Shown here: positions 14,326-21,636 of the stretch, piece by piece
Layout of the letters: each line of letters begins with the position of its first letter
How positions within the stretch are numbered: the first letter of the stretch is position 1
Source: Gaiella sp963697925
Lineage (GTDB): Bacteria; Actinomycetota; Thermoleophilia; Gaiellales; Gaiellaceae
Reading direction: 5' to 3'
Length of the DNA stretch: 64,000 nt
Assembly (NCBI GenBank): GCA_963697925.1
Contig: OY969104.1
Span: 930,001-994,000, forward strand
Made by a program: the position numbers and the translations under genes
Notes under the pieces: generated by a model
What the model was told of the DNA's origin: nothing
What the model saw: only the letters and a program-made list of their open reading frames with translations
The model's database searches: none

Positions 14326-15329
14326 CTGCTCGCAACGCTCGCCCGGTAGCGGGCGGCCCAGCGCGCGGTGCTGTCGAGATAGGCGCGCTCGGCCCCGGGG
14401 CCGGTCGCGCCCCAGGCCCCCACGTACGAGCCGTAGCCCGAGACGGAGGTGCGGGCCGGCTCGATCTGCGTGCCTTCGTGCCACTCGTTGTAGCTCGTGA
14501 TCGTGACCACGTCCGCGTGGGCGCGGACGGCGCCGCGCCACATGCGGTCGTATCTCGCTCCGTTCGCGCGGGGCTGCACTCTCGTGTCGGGCGTGGCGCG
14601 GCGCGCGTCGTAGCCCGGTCCCACGGACGGAGCGCACGCCAGTCCGAGGCGCCGGGCGGACGCGCACATGCGCGGGAACGAGGATCCGTCGTAGAGCAGG
14701 ACGTCGTAGGTGTAGAGACCGGCGAACCCACCCGAGAGGGCCTTGCCCGGCAAGGCCGTGTTGGCAAAGAGGCGGATCCCCTGCAACCGTCCGTTCAGCG
14801 CCTTCCAGCCCTCGTCCGGGGAGCTCGTGGAGTCGTAGACGTAGAAGTCGGTCACGCCGTCGGCTGCCAGGTGGCGGAGCTCTGGCTCGAGCGTCTCGGG
14901 AGCGCGCCCCTCGTACGGCTCCACGTGCACGGCCACCGAAAGCCCGGCCGAGCGCGCGACGGCGGCGACGAGCCGCAGGCGTGCGTCCTCACGTGACCCC
15001 GGGCCCCACCAGGAGACGATCAGCGTGTCGATCCCTGCTGCGGCGATCTCGCTCACCTGCGCGCGCAAGATGGCGCGATCCGACGAGGAGTAGGCACCCC
15101 GCGCCGGGTACCACGCGGATGCGATCTGGTCGGGCGGCTGCCGCCCGTCCTGTTCCCAATGCTGCCACGACCCGTCCCGCGACGGCGTGCCGTACCACGG
15201 ATAGAAGAACGCGGCGACCGCTCCCCCGCCGAGAGGCTCGACGGGCACCGCCGGGTGCGCCGCGACGTCGGCGGCCATGACGAGTGCCGCCGCCGTGATC
15301 GTGCACACCACCGCAGCTGCACTTCGCAA
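14322..15329 (-). CDS. secreted glycoside hydrolase, GH99-like (endo-alpha-mannosidase family)
   Basis: A hydrophobic N-terminal segment (about 5-24) looks like a signal peptide. The rest of the 335 residues resembles GH99 or GH71-like barrel enzymes: FFYPWYGTPSRDGSWQHW near the start, IDTLIVSWWGPGSREDARL, VAVHVEPYEGR, FYVYDSTSSPD and VTITSYNEWHEGTQIEPA. Those are the regions holding the catalytic acids in that family. The substrate is unknown; bacterial relatives act on alpha-mannosides. The start is TTG at 15329, supported by a TAAAGT box 9 bp upstream. Confidence 0.8.
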   Translation of the reverse strand: MRSAAAVVCTITAAALVMAADVAAHPAVPVEPLGGGAVAAFFYPWYGTPSRDGSWQHWEQDGRQPPDQIASAWYPARGAYSSSDRAILRAQVSEIAAAGIDTLIVSWWGPGSREDARLRLVAAVARSAGLSVAVHVEPYEGRAPETLEPELRHLAADGVTDFYVYDSTSSPDEGWKALNGRLQGIRLFANTALPGKALSGGFAGLYTYDVLLYDGSSFPRMCASARRLGLACAPSVGPGYDARRATPDTRVQPRANGARYDRMWRGAVRAHADVVTITSYNEWHEGTQIEPARTSVSGYGSYVGAWGATGPGAERAYLDSTARWAARYRASVASS

Positions 15330-15485
15330 GGCGCGCGGACTTTACCCTGCTTTTGGCCCGAAGGAAAGGGGTATCCGACAAGAGCCTCGGCGCCGCACCG
15401 CGACGGGCTCCCGTCCGATCCTGCGGGAAGGGCTCCCACCCCGGTCTCGTCGTCGGCGGGCGCGGCCCTCTGCCATCATGACCGC

Positions 15486-16064
15486 GTGGAAGCGCGGGAG
15501 AGCGACGAGAAGGCCGTACTCGATGCGGCGACGGTGCGTCGCGTGGCGGAAGGGGACGCGACGGCGCTGCAGGAGCTGTACGAGCGCTACGGCCGCGTCG
15601 TCTACTCGTTCGCACACCGCCTCACGCGGGACGACACGCTCTCCGAGGAGTGCGTCCAGGACGTGTTCGTGGCGCTGTGGCGCCGGGCGGCGGACTTCGA
15701 TCCGAGCCGCGCGAAGCTCACGACGTGGCTGTTCGTCGTGGCGCGCAACCGGGCGATCGAGCTCGGTCGCCAGAAGTCGCGTCGCCCCGAGCTCCGCGAC
15801 GACCTCGAGCCGGTCGGGTCGGCTCCCGACCCTGCCGCTCTCGTCGGGGTCGCGGACGAGGCCCAGCGCCTGGCAGAGGCCGTGGCCGAGCTGCCGGAGG
15901 ATCAGCTCGAGGTCGTGCGGCTCGCCTATTTCGACGGCCTTTCGCACGCGGAGATCGCTGCGGTGATCGGAATCCCGCTGGGCACCGTAAAAGGAAGGAT
16001 GAGGCTGGCGCTCGATCGACTGCGCGGCCTCGTCGAGGCCTACGACCTGCAGCCAGGGCAGTGA
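15486..16064 (+). CDS. ECF-family RNA polymerase sigma factor
   Basis: The protein has sigma-70 region 2 (about 28-95, with YERYGRVVYSFAHRL, SEECVQDVFVALWR and KLTTWLFVVARNRAIE) and region 4 (about 130-185, with LPEDQLEVVRLAYFDGLSHA and GIPLGTVKGRMRLAL). It lacks regions 1 and 3, typical for ECF sigmas. The GTG at 15486 gives 192 residues, and no Shine-Dalgarno lies upstream. Its stop overlaps the start of the anti-sigma gene as TGATG, so the pair is surely co-translated. The SigK/RskA-like pairing suggests response to an envelope or redox signal. Confidence 0.93.
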   Translation: MEARESDEKAVLDAATVRRVAEGDATALQELYERYGRVVYSFAHRLTRDDTLSEECVQDVFVALWRRAADFDPSRAKLTTWLFVVARNRAIELGRQKSRRPELRDDLEPVGSAPDPAALVGVADEAQRLAEAVAELPEDQLEVVRLAYFDGLSHAEIAAVIGIPLGTVKGRMRLALDRLRGLVEAYDLQPGQ

Positions 16065-16657
16065 TGGACGACGCCGACATGCTGACACCCGACGATCGCG
16101 AGACTCTGGCGAAGCTGGAGCGCTCGCTCCCGCGCGTGAGGCCGGCCGATGACCTCTTCGAGCGCATTCTCGCCGAGGTGCGGCCCGAGGCGACCGTCGT
16201 CCCCCTGCACCGAGCCTCACGGCGACGCCAGCTCGCCCCCGCACTCGGCGTCGCCGCTGCCGCGGCCGCGGCAGCCGTCGCGATCGCGGTCGTGGCGACG
16301 GGCGGCGACGGGCTCGGCAACCCCGACGCCCGCGCCGCCATCTCGGGCAAGAGCGCTCCCGCGGTGAGAGGAGAGGCGGAGCTGTATGCCGCCGGAAGTG
16401 CGGGCGGCACCGTGCTGGTCTCTCTGCAGGACGTCCCGCCGGCGCCGAGCGGGCACCACTACGAGGTCTGGGTGCTCCGCGAAGGCTCCGAGGAGATGGA
16501 GGCTGTCGGGGTGTTCATTCCCGACTCCGAGAGCGTCGAGCTCGAGCTCGAGCTCCCGGGCCCCGGGCCCTACGTCGCGGTCGACATCTCCGTCGAGGAG
16601 GACGGCGGGCCGCCGACCCACAGCGATACCAGCCTCGCCGGCGGCACCTTCAGCTGA
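16064..16657 (+). CDS. anti-sigma factor, RskA-type
   Basis: Membrane anti-sigma partner of the ECF sigma directly upstream. A short cytoplasmic N-terminus (1-55) is followed by one transmembrane helix (about 62-82, Ala/Val-rich) and an extracytoplasmic domain. That domain has VSLQDVPPAPSGHHYEVWVL, GVFIPDSESVELEL and PGPYVAVDISVEEDGGPPTH, the RskA C-terminal fold. No HxxxCxxC zinc motif is seen, so it is not a ZAS-type anti-sigma. The expected mechanism is release of the sigma by regulated proteolysis; the site-2 protease gene at 32.2-33.4 kb could take part (inference). Confidence 0.9.
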   Translation: MDDADMLTPDDRETLAKLERSLPRVRPADDLFERILAEVRPEATVVPLHRASRRRQLAPALGVAAAAAAAAVAIAVVATGGDGLGNPDARAAISGKSAPAVRGEAELYAAGSAGGTVLVSLQDVPPAPSGHHYEVWVLREGSEEMEAVGVFIPDSESVELELELPGPGPYVAVDISVEEDGGPPTHSDTSLAGGTFS

Positions 16658-16670
16658 GCCGATCCGCCGC

Positions 16671-17069
16671 TCAGCTGCCGGGACGCGCGTAGCGGGCTCT
16701 CCCGACCGCGACCAGGAGGTCGGGCTCGTCCCACGGCGTGATCTCCACATCTGCGGTTGCGAGCGTCCGGCCGGCGCGCAGGCAGCGAGCGAGCACGCGG
16801 TGTGGAGCGGGCTCGGCGAGCCGGAGGAAGTCGCAACGGAGGTCGACCGCGATCCATGCTCCCGGGCTTTCGTGCGCGACCGCGTACCACCCTGCCGTGT
16901 CGACACACGTGGCCAGCGTGCCTCCGTGCAGGAAGGGGCGCGGCTCGTCGCCGCCCAGCGCGAGTGACGTGGGGTCGAGCCTCAGCACGACAGCGTCCGC
17001 GCGGAGCTCGACGGCGACGAGGCCGATGGCAGCGTCGAGCGGTGCCGGCGGATCGGTCAGCAGGTCCAT
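16671..17069 (-). CDS. hotdog-fold acyl-CoA thioesterase (PaaI-like)
   Basis: The 132-residue protein has the hotdog pattern of the PaaI/4HBT group. RPFLHGGTLATCVDTAGWYAV contains the HGG turn and the acidic residue on the central helix, and AVDLRCDFLRLAEP with RTLATADVEI supplies the strands. These enzymes hydrolyse acyl-CoA or aryl-CoA thioesters in the cytoplasm. The substrate is not predictable. A TAGGAT box lies 9 bp before the ATG. The gene stands alone next to the sigma/anti-sigma pair, convergent with it. Confidence 0.8.
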   Translation of the reverse strand: MDLLTDPPAPLDAAIGLVAVELRADAVVLRLDPTSLALGGDEPRPFLHGGTLATCVDTAGWYAVAHESPGAWIAVDLRCDFLRLAEPAPHRVLARCLRAGRTLATADVEITPWDEPDLLVAVGRARYARPGS

Positions 17070-17394
17070 GAGCCCGCGATCCTACAGGGGACGCTTTCGG
17101 TGCCGGCCTAAGGGACTCGCCGCCAGACGCCGATAGAGGGGTGGGGGCAGGTCCTGATCGGGGGCTGCCCCCTTCCCCTTCTCGAGGGCGTCGTTACTCG
17201 AGTTAAGTGCGCGGGACAGGTGACCCTGCCAAATCGGGGGAACGGCAAGATCGGCGTGGGCCCCCGGGGGGAGAACTCGAGGCCGCCGCAGCTGTCCCGC
17301 GCGCCACGTATCTTACGCATCCTCGCGCCTGACAGCACAATGTTTCGTGCGTTCGCCGCCCGCGCACCGTCTCACGCAGCCGCGGCTGGGGTCG
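17070..17394. other. gene-free stretch with hairpins
   Basis: No convincing coding frame is seen on either strand. It holds a GGGGGCAG/CTGCCCCC hairpin (17144-17172), a CTCGAG pair (near 17182 and 17198) and the long inverted repeat annotated separately at 17207-17304. Genes on both sides are on the minus strand, so a minus-strand RNA here would lie in the leader of the thioesterase gene. Confidence 0.5.
17207..17304. ncRNA. candidate structured RNA, strand unresolved
   Basis: Bases 17207-17219 and 17292-17304 form a 13-bp helix (core GCGCGGGACAG with CTGTCCCGCGC, plus a G-U and a G-C pair) enclosing 72 nt. Inside, TGCC (17227) pairs with GGCA (17244), and the loop holds GGGGG that could pair with CCCCC at 17261-17265 as a pseudoknot. 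The fold works on either strand. No riboswitch consensus I know is matched; parts recall c-di-AMP (ydaO) elements on the plus strand, but key motifs are missing. Confidence 0.35.
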
Positions 17395-17598
17395 TCAGCG
17401 AAGGTCGAGCTCGATGCCGCGCTGCCGGAGCTGGGCGATCGTGTTCTGCCGCCAGCGGTTGGTCGACGGGGAGAACGGCACGAACGCGACCGTGCCGCCG
17501 TCGGGCTTCGAGACACGGTAGTGGCCGCCGCCCGAGCGCTCGACGATCAGGCCCGCGCGCTCGAGCTCCCGGCAGAACGCCTTGACGTCCTTGTTCAC
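17395..17598 (-). CDS. HicA-like small RNA-binding-fold protein
   Basis: The 67 residues read VKAFCRELERAGLIVERSGG, then GHYRVSKPDGGTVAFVPFSP and an arginine-rich helix. The GGGHYRV strand with its His fits the HicA double-stranded-RNA-binding-like fold, where that His is catalytic in the mRNA interferase toxin. There is no adjacent HicB antitoxin on either side, so it may be an orphan or a phage-derived relative with another role. The assignment rests on short similarity. Confidence 0.5.
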   Translation of the reverse strand: MNKDVKAFCRELERAGLIVERSGGGHYRVSKPDGGTVAFVPFSPSTNRWRQNTIAQLRQRGIELDLR

Positions 17599-17694
17599 GC
17601 GACCCAGGATACGGGGCCGCTGACCGCGAGAGCGTAACCGGGGCCGGCGAGCACGGCCGTCACAATCGTACCCGCCTGCCCCGCCTACCCGATC

Positions 17695-17922
17695 CTACGG
17701 TTTACCGAGGTCAAATCCAAGCAGGTCGGCGTACACGGTCCCGGCCACGCGGATGTCGCCGGTCGCCTCGATGCTGGCGGGCACGGCGCGCGTGACGAAG
17801 CACGGGCGCTGCGAGACCGGTGGCCGGATCGCGGTGCCGACAGCCGGCAGCCGGTCGAGCTCGATCCGCTCGAGCGGCAGCGCCGTGCCGTCGGCCGCCT
17901 GGATGACCAGATAGAACCGCAT
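17695..17922 (-). CDS. small hypothetical protein coupled to universal stress gene
   Basis: A 75-residue product begins MRFYLVIQAADGTALPLERI and ends ADLLGFDLGKP. It looks like a compact beta-rich domain and carries a single Cys. I chose the ATG at 17922, one base after the stop of the universal stress protein gene, which implies coupling. The longer upstream frame would read into that gene. Its function is unknown. Confidence 0.5.
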   Translation of the reverse strand: MRFYLVIQAADGTALPLERIELDRLPAVGTAIRPPVSQRPCFVTRAVPASIEATGDIRVAGTVYADLLGFDLGKP

Positions 17923-17923
17923 G

Positions 17924-18367
17924 TCAGCTCGGCACGACCACGACCGGGCAGTCCGCACCCTCGATCACACGATGAGAGACGGAGCCGAGCAGCACCGACG
18001 CGAGCCGGCCGTGCCCGTGGGAGCCGACGACGACGAGGGTCGCATCGCTCGCCTCGCCGAGAATCACCTCGGCGGCGGCTCCCGCCACCAGGCGCCTCTC
18101 GACCGGCAGGCCGGACGGAAGCCCGGCAAGCGCATCCTCGAGCACCCGACGCGCAGCCTCTTCCTCTCGTTGCAGGTCGTCGGCGACGAAGGTGGACGGG
18201 AGCTCGATCATGTCGTACGAGGGCTGGATCGGCGCCACCGGCACATACGACCACGCGTGCACTGCCACCAGGGTCGCCTGGCGGAGCGCCGCCTCCTCGA
18301 CCGCGAACCGCAACGCGGCTGCTCCATGCTCCGACCCGTCGACCCCGACGACGATCCGCTGCGTCAC
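17924..18367 (-). CDS. universal stress protein (UspA family)
   Basis: Cytoplasmic nucleotide-binding stress protein. It has IVVGVDGSEHGAAAL at the N-terminus and the ATP-binding signature G-x2-G-x9-G-S in GSHGHGRLASVLLGSVS near the C-terminus, then CPVVVVP. At 147 residues it is a single-domain member. The GTG at 18367 is chosen because the domain starts there and a TAGGCT box lies 7 bp upstream. A small gene follows 1 bp after its stop. Confidence 0.92.
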   Translation of the reverse strand: MTQRIVVGVDGSEHGAAALRFAVEEAALRQATLVAVHAWSYVPVAPIQPSYDMIELPSTFVADDLQREEEAARRVLEDALAGLPSGLPVERRLVAGAAAEVILGEASDATLVVVGSHGHGRLASVLLGSVSHRVIEGADCPVVVVPS

Positions 18368-18374
18368 GAGAGCA

Positions 18375-18380
18375 AGCCTA
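18375..18380 (-). promoter_or_regulatory. -10 element of a leaderless transcript
   Basis: TAGGCT on the minus strand ends 7 bases before the GTG of the universal stress protein gene. Confidence 0.4.
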
Positions 18381-18483
18381 ACACCGGCCTTCCCCGCCAC
18401 TCGCCGTTTCAGCGCTCCTCGATCCGGGTAGCTCCTAGCTGCCCCGGCACCCGGGCGGCGGCTCCCCGAACAAGGAGGTCGAG

Positions 18484-18549
18484 ATGTACATCGGCGGTGG
18501 ACTGCTCACGCTCATCATCGTGATCCTGCTGCTCGTCTGGCTCTTCTGA
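18484..18549 (+). CDS. 21-residue hydrophobic membrane peptide
   Basis: An ATG with an ideal ribosome-binding site (AAGGAGGT at 18472-18479, four bases before the ATG) opens a 21-codon frame, MYIGGGLLTLIIVILLLVWLF minus nothing but its final residue being Phe before TGA. It is a single membrane-spanning helix with a GGG turn. The ribosome-binding site is among the strongest in the window, which argues that the peptide is made. The role is unknown; short peptides of this style often bind or regulate membrane proteins (general knowledge). Confidence 0.6.
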   Translation: MYIGGGLLTLIIVILLLVWLF

Positions 18550-18598
18550 GACTCTTCTCGAACGTCTCGTGCGCCGGCTGAGCGCGTCGGCATTGCTC

Positions 18599-18630
18599 AC
18601 GGGTCGACATCGCTCAACGGGTCGACATCG
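18599..18630. repeat. tandem 14-bp repeat upstream of a secreted-protein gene
   Basis: ACGGGTCGACATCG occurs at 18599-18612 and 18617-18630, inside a nearly perfect 18-bp tandem unit beginning GCTCA. Each copy contains the palindrome GTCGAC. It lies about 150 bp ahead of the gene at 18783 and could be a paired protein-binding site. Confidence 0.35.
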
Positions 18631-18782
18631 GCGGCGTGCGGCGACAGGCCCGTGCGCGAGTGAGGGCGAGGATGTTGGCAATTGCACGGGTGCGATTTCC
18701 GATTCCGTTAAGCACCCCGTAAGGGTGGCGAAAGAAGTGGCCTCTAGCGTCCATGGCGACCACGTCGACGGAATGGAGCACG

Positions 18783-19187
18783 ATGAAGAAGCTACTGCTC
18801 GTCCTCGTCAGCGCCGGAGCGCTGGCGGTTGCAGCGGTGCCCGCACTGGCCGGCACGATTCACCACTTCCCGCAACAGGCAACAGAGGGGTTCTATCGCG
18901 GGCAGACGATCGAGTACCTCGACTTCGGGCCGATCAAGCTGAAGGCCGGCAACAAGGTTGCCCCGATCTGGGCAGTCACGAACGGCGTCGAGGGCCAGTA
19001 CAACATCGTCGACGTCGTGCCCGGCCAGAAGGCCTACACGCCTCTCTGGGGCGTTCAGCTCGTGACCTGGAAGAGCAGCGCGACGCCGCGCCTGCTGACC
19101 TCCGCAGCCGCAGTCCGCAAGGCCGTCGCGGCGGGACAGGCGACGCTGAAGAAGCCCGGGATCGTCGTCAACTGCCCCGTCATCTGA
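18783..19187 (+). CDS. secreted hypothetical protein
   Basis: The start MKKLLLVLVSAGALAVAAVP followed by ALAG is a clean Sec signal peptide with a cleavage site near residue 22. The mature part (about 110 residues) is unknown but orderly, with FGPIKLKAGNKVAPIWAVTN and NIVDVVPGQKAYTPLWGV suggesting a small beta-domain. I used the ATG at 18783, which GGAGCACG precedes. The gene ends about 90 bp before a strong terminator and the left tRNA-derived repeat. Confidence 0.65.
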   Translation: MKKLLLVLVSAGALAVAAVPALAGTIHHFPQQATEGFYRGQTIEYLDFGPIKLKAGNKVAPIWAVTNGVEGQYNIVDVVPGQKAYTPLWGVQLVTWKSSATPRLLTSAAAVRKAVAAGQATLKKPGIVVNCPVI

Positions 19188-19275
19188 CCCGGCGGTCAAC
19201 GCGCCCCGGCCACCCGACGGGCGGCAGAGCCGCTCGGTGGGCCGGCGAGGGTGACACGAGCAGCACCTAGGAACA

Positions 19276-19301
19276 GAGAGCCCCGCGTCCGCGGGGCTCT
19301 C
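19276..19301. terminator. 11-bp GC-rich hairpin at the left island boundary
   Basis: GAGAGCCCCGC and GCGGGGCTCTC pair perfectly around GTCC. It lies downstream of the secreted-protein gene on the plus strand. It also lies immediately past the tRNA 3'-end copy on the minus strand, so it may be the original terminator of the tRNA-Pro gene before the island entered. Confidence 0.65.
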
Positions 19302-19305
19302 CTCC

Positions 19306-19343
19306 ATCGGGGCGCCGAGATTCGAACTCGGGACCTCTAGTCC
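19306..19343. repeat. left attachment-site repeat (tRNA-Pro 3' half copy)
   Basis: These 38 bp are identical to 27612-27649, the 3' half of tRNA-Pro from the anticodon loop to just past the discriminator base. Identity ends at 19344. There is no tRNA 5' half here, so this is a remnant and not a gene. Such duplications mark integration by tyrosine recombinases. Confidence 0.85.
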
Positions 19344-19500
19344 GATTCCGGAGCCGCGGCGAACTGCGACGAGCGGCGTATCCCTGACGAGACGACGGGT
19401 GGTCTGCGGCAAACCTCCGGGACGCGCGGAGTTATGCCGATGCGCGCTCGGCGGCCCTGGGCGAAGGTCGATCTGCCCGCTTCGAACCAAGGAGGCAGAG

Positions 19501-19964
19501 GTGTCAGCGTTTGAGAGCAGTCCCTTTGCTGGTTCGTCTTCAGCCGTGCGCGCGGGGACGCGGGGTCAGCGCGGCTGGGTTGCGCGTCGTCCGGTTGGCG
19601 CGTTCTCCGTCGGCGCGTATGCATTCGTCTCGGCGGGCACGCACGGCCTGAACCAGGTGCCGTTCGCGCTTGTCGTTCTCGTGCTGTTCGTCGGGATTGT
19701 CGGCTGTTGACGTTCCTTTACAACAAGACCCAGAGCGGGTTCCTGTGCGTGTTGCTCCATGGCGCCTACAACGCCTCGGTCGGGCTCCTCATCCTGGTTC
19801 CGGAGGCCAGGCTCGAAGGGAAGACCTACGCGACGATGACACTTGCGATCACCGGCGCCGTGCTTGTGGTGACGGCAGTCTTGCTGCTCGTAACGCGTGG
19901 TCGGCTGGGTCTGGACGCTGGTATGGGCGTCGCGCCGCCAGCGGCTCAACGGATGCCGCGATGA
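19501..19964 (+). pseudogene. CPBP-family intramembrane protease, internally deleted
   Basis: CPBP (CAAX-like) proteases have several membrane helices with catalytic Glu and His motifs. Here a good ribosome-binding site (AAGGAGG) precedes the GTG at 19501, and the first frame (to 19710) gives only an N-terminal piece. A second frame from 19707 to 19964 gives TFLYNKTQSGFLCVLLHGAY and then NASVGLL, the typical last conserved motif of the family. The middle with the EExxR motif is missing. Internal deletion plus frameshift is the simplest reading. The second frame's stop overlaps the next gene (ATGA). Confidence 0.65.
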
Positions 19965-21622
19965 CCGCGACGTGTTGTAGTCGAGGATTCCGCTTTCTTG
20001 TGGGTTCCGCAGTCGCTCTTCTTGCGACGGTGGCGTCGGGCGCGTTGCCTTGCGTACCCGCTGCTGAGGCGGCAGCCGGAGTCACTCCACAGACGGCTGC
20101 GCGTGTCGACCGGTTCGTCGAGCAGGAGATGGGCGCACGTCGGGTTCCTGGTTTCGCGCTAGCCATCGTGCGCGGGGACGAGGTCGTGCATCAGCGCGGT
20201 TTCGGCTCGGCCGGCGCTGGGAGGCCCGTTACTCCACGCACGCCGTTCGTGCTCGGGTCGACGACGAAGTCGTTTACGGCTCTCGCGGTGATGCAGCTCG
20301 TCGATGCCGGCAAAGTCTCGCTCGACGCGCCGATCTCACGGTACGTGCCGGAGCTTCAGTTGGCCGGGTCCGCCGAGCGGCAGATCACGGTGCGGCAGCT
20401 GCTCAACCAGACGAGTGGCGTTCCGGGCTCGGCAGGCGGGCGATTGTTGAGGTCGGTGGGCGACGGGACGATGCTGGACGTCGTTCGCTCGCTCGAGGGT
20501 ACGAAGCTGTGGGCGGCACCGGGGAGACGGTTCCAGTATTCGAACGCGAACTACGTGCTGCTCGGCCTGGTAGTCGAGCGCGCTTCGGGCGCGAGCTATG
20601 GCGCCTACGTCGATCGACACATCTTCGGCCCGCTGGGCATGCGTGACAGCTTCGTCTCGCGGGAGGCTGCCAAGCTGTCCGGGCTGGCAGTGGGGCACCG
20701 TTACTGGTTCGGGTTCGGGTTCGCGCACGGGCCGACGAGCCCCGACTCGGTTCGGTCCGCCGGGTACCTGATGTCGTCGGCCTCGGACATGGCCCGTTAC
20801 CTGAGAATGTGGCTGAGCGGAGGCGTCTTCGAAGGCCGCCGGGTCGTGTCCGAGCAGGGTCTGCGCACGCTTCTCGAGCCGGTCGCGCCGGCGACCCTGG
20901 GCAACTGGTCGGGTCACCACCAGTCGCGGTATGCGATGGGCTGGTTCGTGGGCGGCCCCTGGCGGGAGCCGGCGATCCTGCACCTGGGTGGCGCTCCTGA
21001 CTCAAGCTCGATGATCGTGCTGTTGCCCGAGCGGGACGTGGCGATGGTCGCGCTCGCGAACGCGAACCTGGAGTTGCCGCTGCCCGGTGCGGACGGAGCT
21101 ACCGACCGGATCGCCAGTGGCGTCGTCAGCCTTTTGGTCGGCGAGGAGCCGCAGACGGGGTTCTCTCTCGGCTGGTTCTACGTCATCTTCGACGCGGGCC
21201 TCGCGCTGGTTGTGGCGGCTATCGCGTTCGCATTGACGCGGCTCTTCCGCCGCCGTCGAGCCCCGGTGAGTCGCGGCCGCCGAGCCGTTCTGATCGGCCA
21301 CGGCACGCTCGAGGCTGCTGTGGGAACACTCCTACTCGCAGCGCCCTCACTGACCGGGCAGGGATACGCAGGGTCGCTGCTCTGGATGCCCGACCTGTCG
21401 GTTGCTTTGCTGACGATCGGCGGACTCCTAGGACTCACGGGTCTCGCTCGGATCGCCACTCAGGTGGTCGCCCCGTCGAAGCCACCGCAAACGGCCGCGG
21501 GTGGTTCCGGGTCGTCTTCGGCCGCGTTCCCGCCTGCCGGCGCCCGCCCGCCGCGGCAGGCAGGCGACCGCTTTCCACGTCGGCGCCGAGAACAACCCTC
21601 CCCCAACGAAGATCGAATGTGA
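19961..21622 (+). CDS. beta-lactamase-like serine hydrolase with C-terminal membrane domain
   Basis: PF00144-type serine hydrolase (class C beta-lactamase, esterase or D-aminopeptidase fold) facing outward. After a signal-like N-terminus (about 8-35) the catalytic S-x-x-K is GSTTKS, followed by the YSN-type motif in FQYSNANYVLLG and an HLGGAP segment near the third motif. From about residue 400 three or so hydrophobic segments form a membrane anchor, so the enzyme is tethered. The ATG at 19961 overlaps the upstream remnant's stop. Physiological substrate is unknown; peptidoglycan or peptide hydrolysis is plausible, antibiotic resistance unproven. Confidence 0.88.
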   Translation: MTATCCSRGFRFLVGSAVALLATVASGALPCVPAAEAAAGVTPQTAARVDRFVEQEMGARRVPGFALAIVRGDEVVHQRGFGSAGAGRPVTPRTPFVLGSTTKSFTALAVMQLVDAGKVSLDAPISRYVPELQLAGSAERQITVRQLLNQTSGVPGSAGGRLLRSVGDGTMLDVVRSLEGTKLWAAPGRRFQYSNANYVLLGLVVERASGASYGAYVDRHIFGPLGMRDSFVSREAAKLSGLAVGHRYWFGFGFAHGPTSPDSVRSAGYLMSSASDMARYLRMWLSGGVFEGRRVVSEQGLRTLLEPVAPATLGNWSGHHQSRYAMGWFVGGPWREPAILHLGGAPDSSSMIVLLPERDVAMVALANANLELPLPGADGATDRIASGVVSLLVGEEPQTGFSLGWFYVIFDAGLALVVAAIAFALTRLFRRRRAPVSRGRRAVLIGHGTLEAAVGTLLLAAPSLTGQGYAGSLLWMPDLSVALLTIGGLLGLTGLARIATQVVAPSKPPQTAAGGSGSSSAAFPPAGARPPRQAGDRFPRRRREQPSPNEDRM

Positions 21623-21636
21623 AGGAGCCAAAAGAG

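Noticed and set aside
17207..17340. Possible c-di-AMP (ydaO) riboswitch on the plus strand
   Set aside because: GGGGGAAC and a CTGACAGC-like segment are suggestive, but the GGGTGAATC-like motif is not found and no plus-strand gene follows closely.
19306..19343. A second tRNA gene at the left repeat
   Set aside because: Only the 3' half of tRNA-Pro is present. The D-arm and 5' acceptor strand are absent, so no cloverleaf can form.
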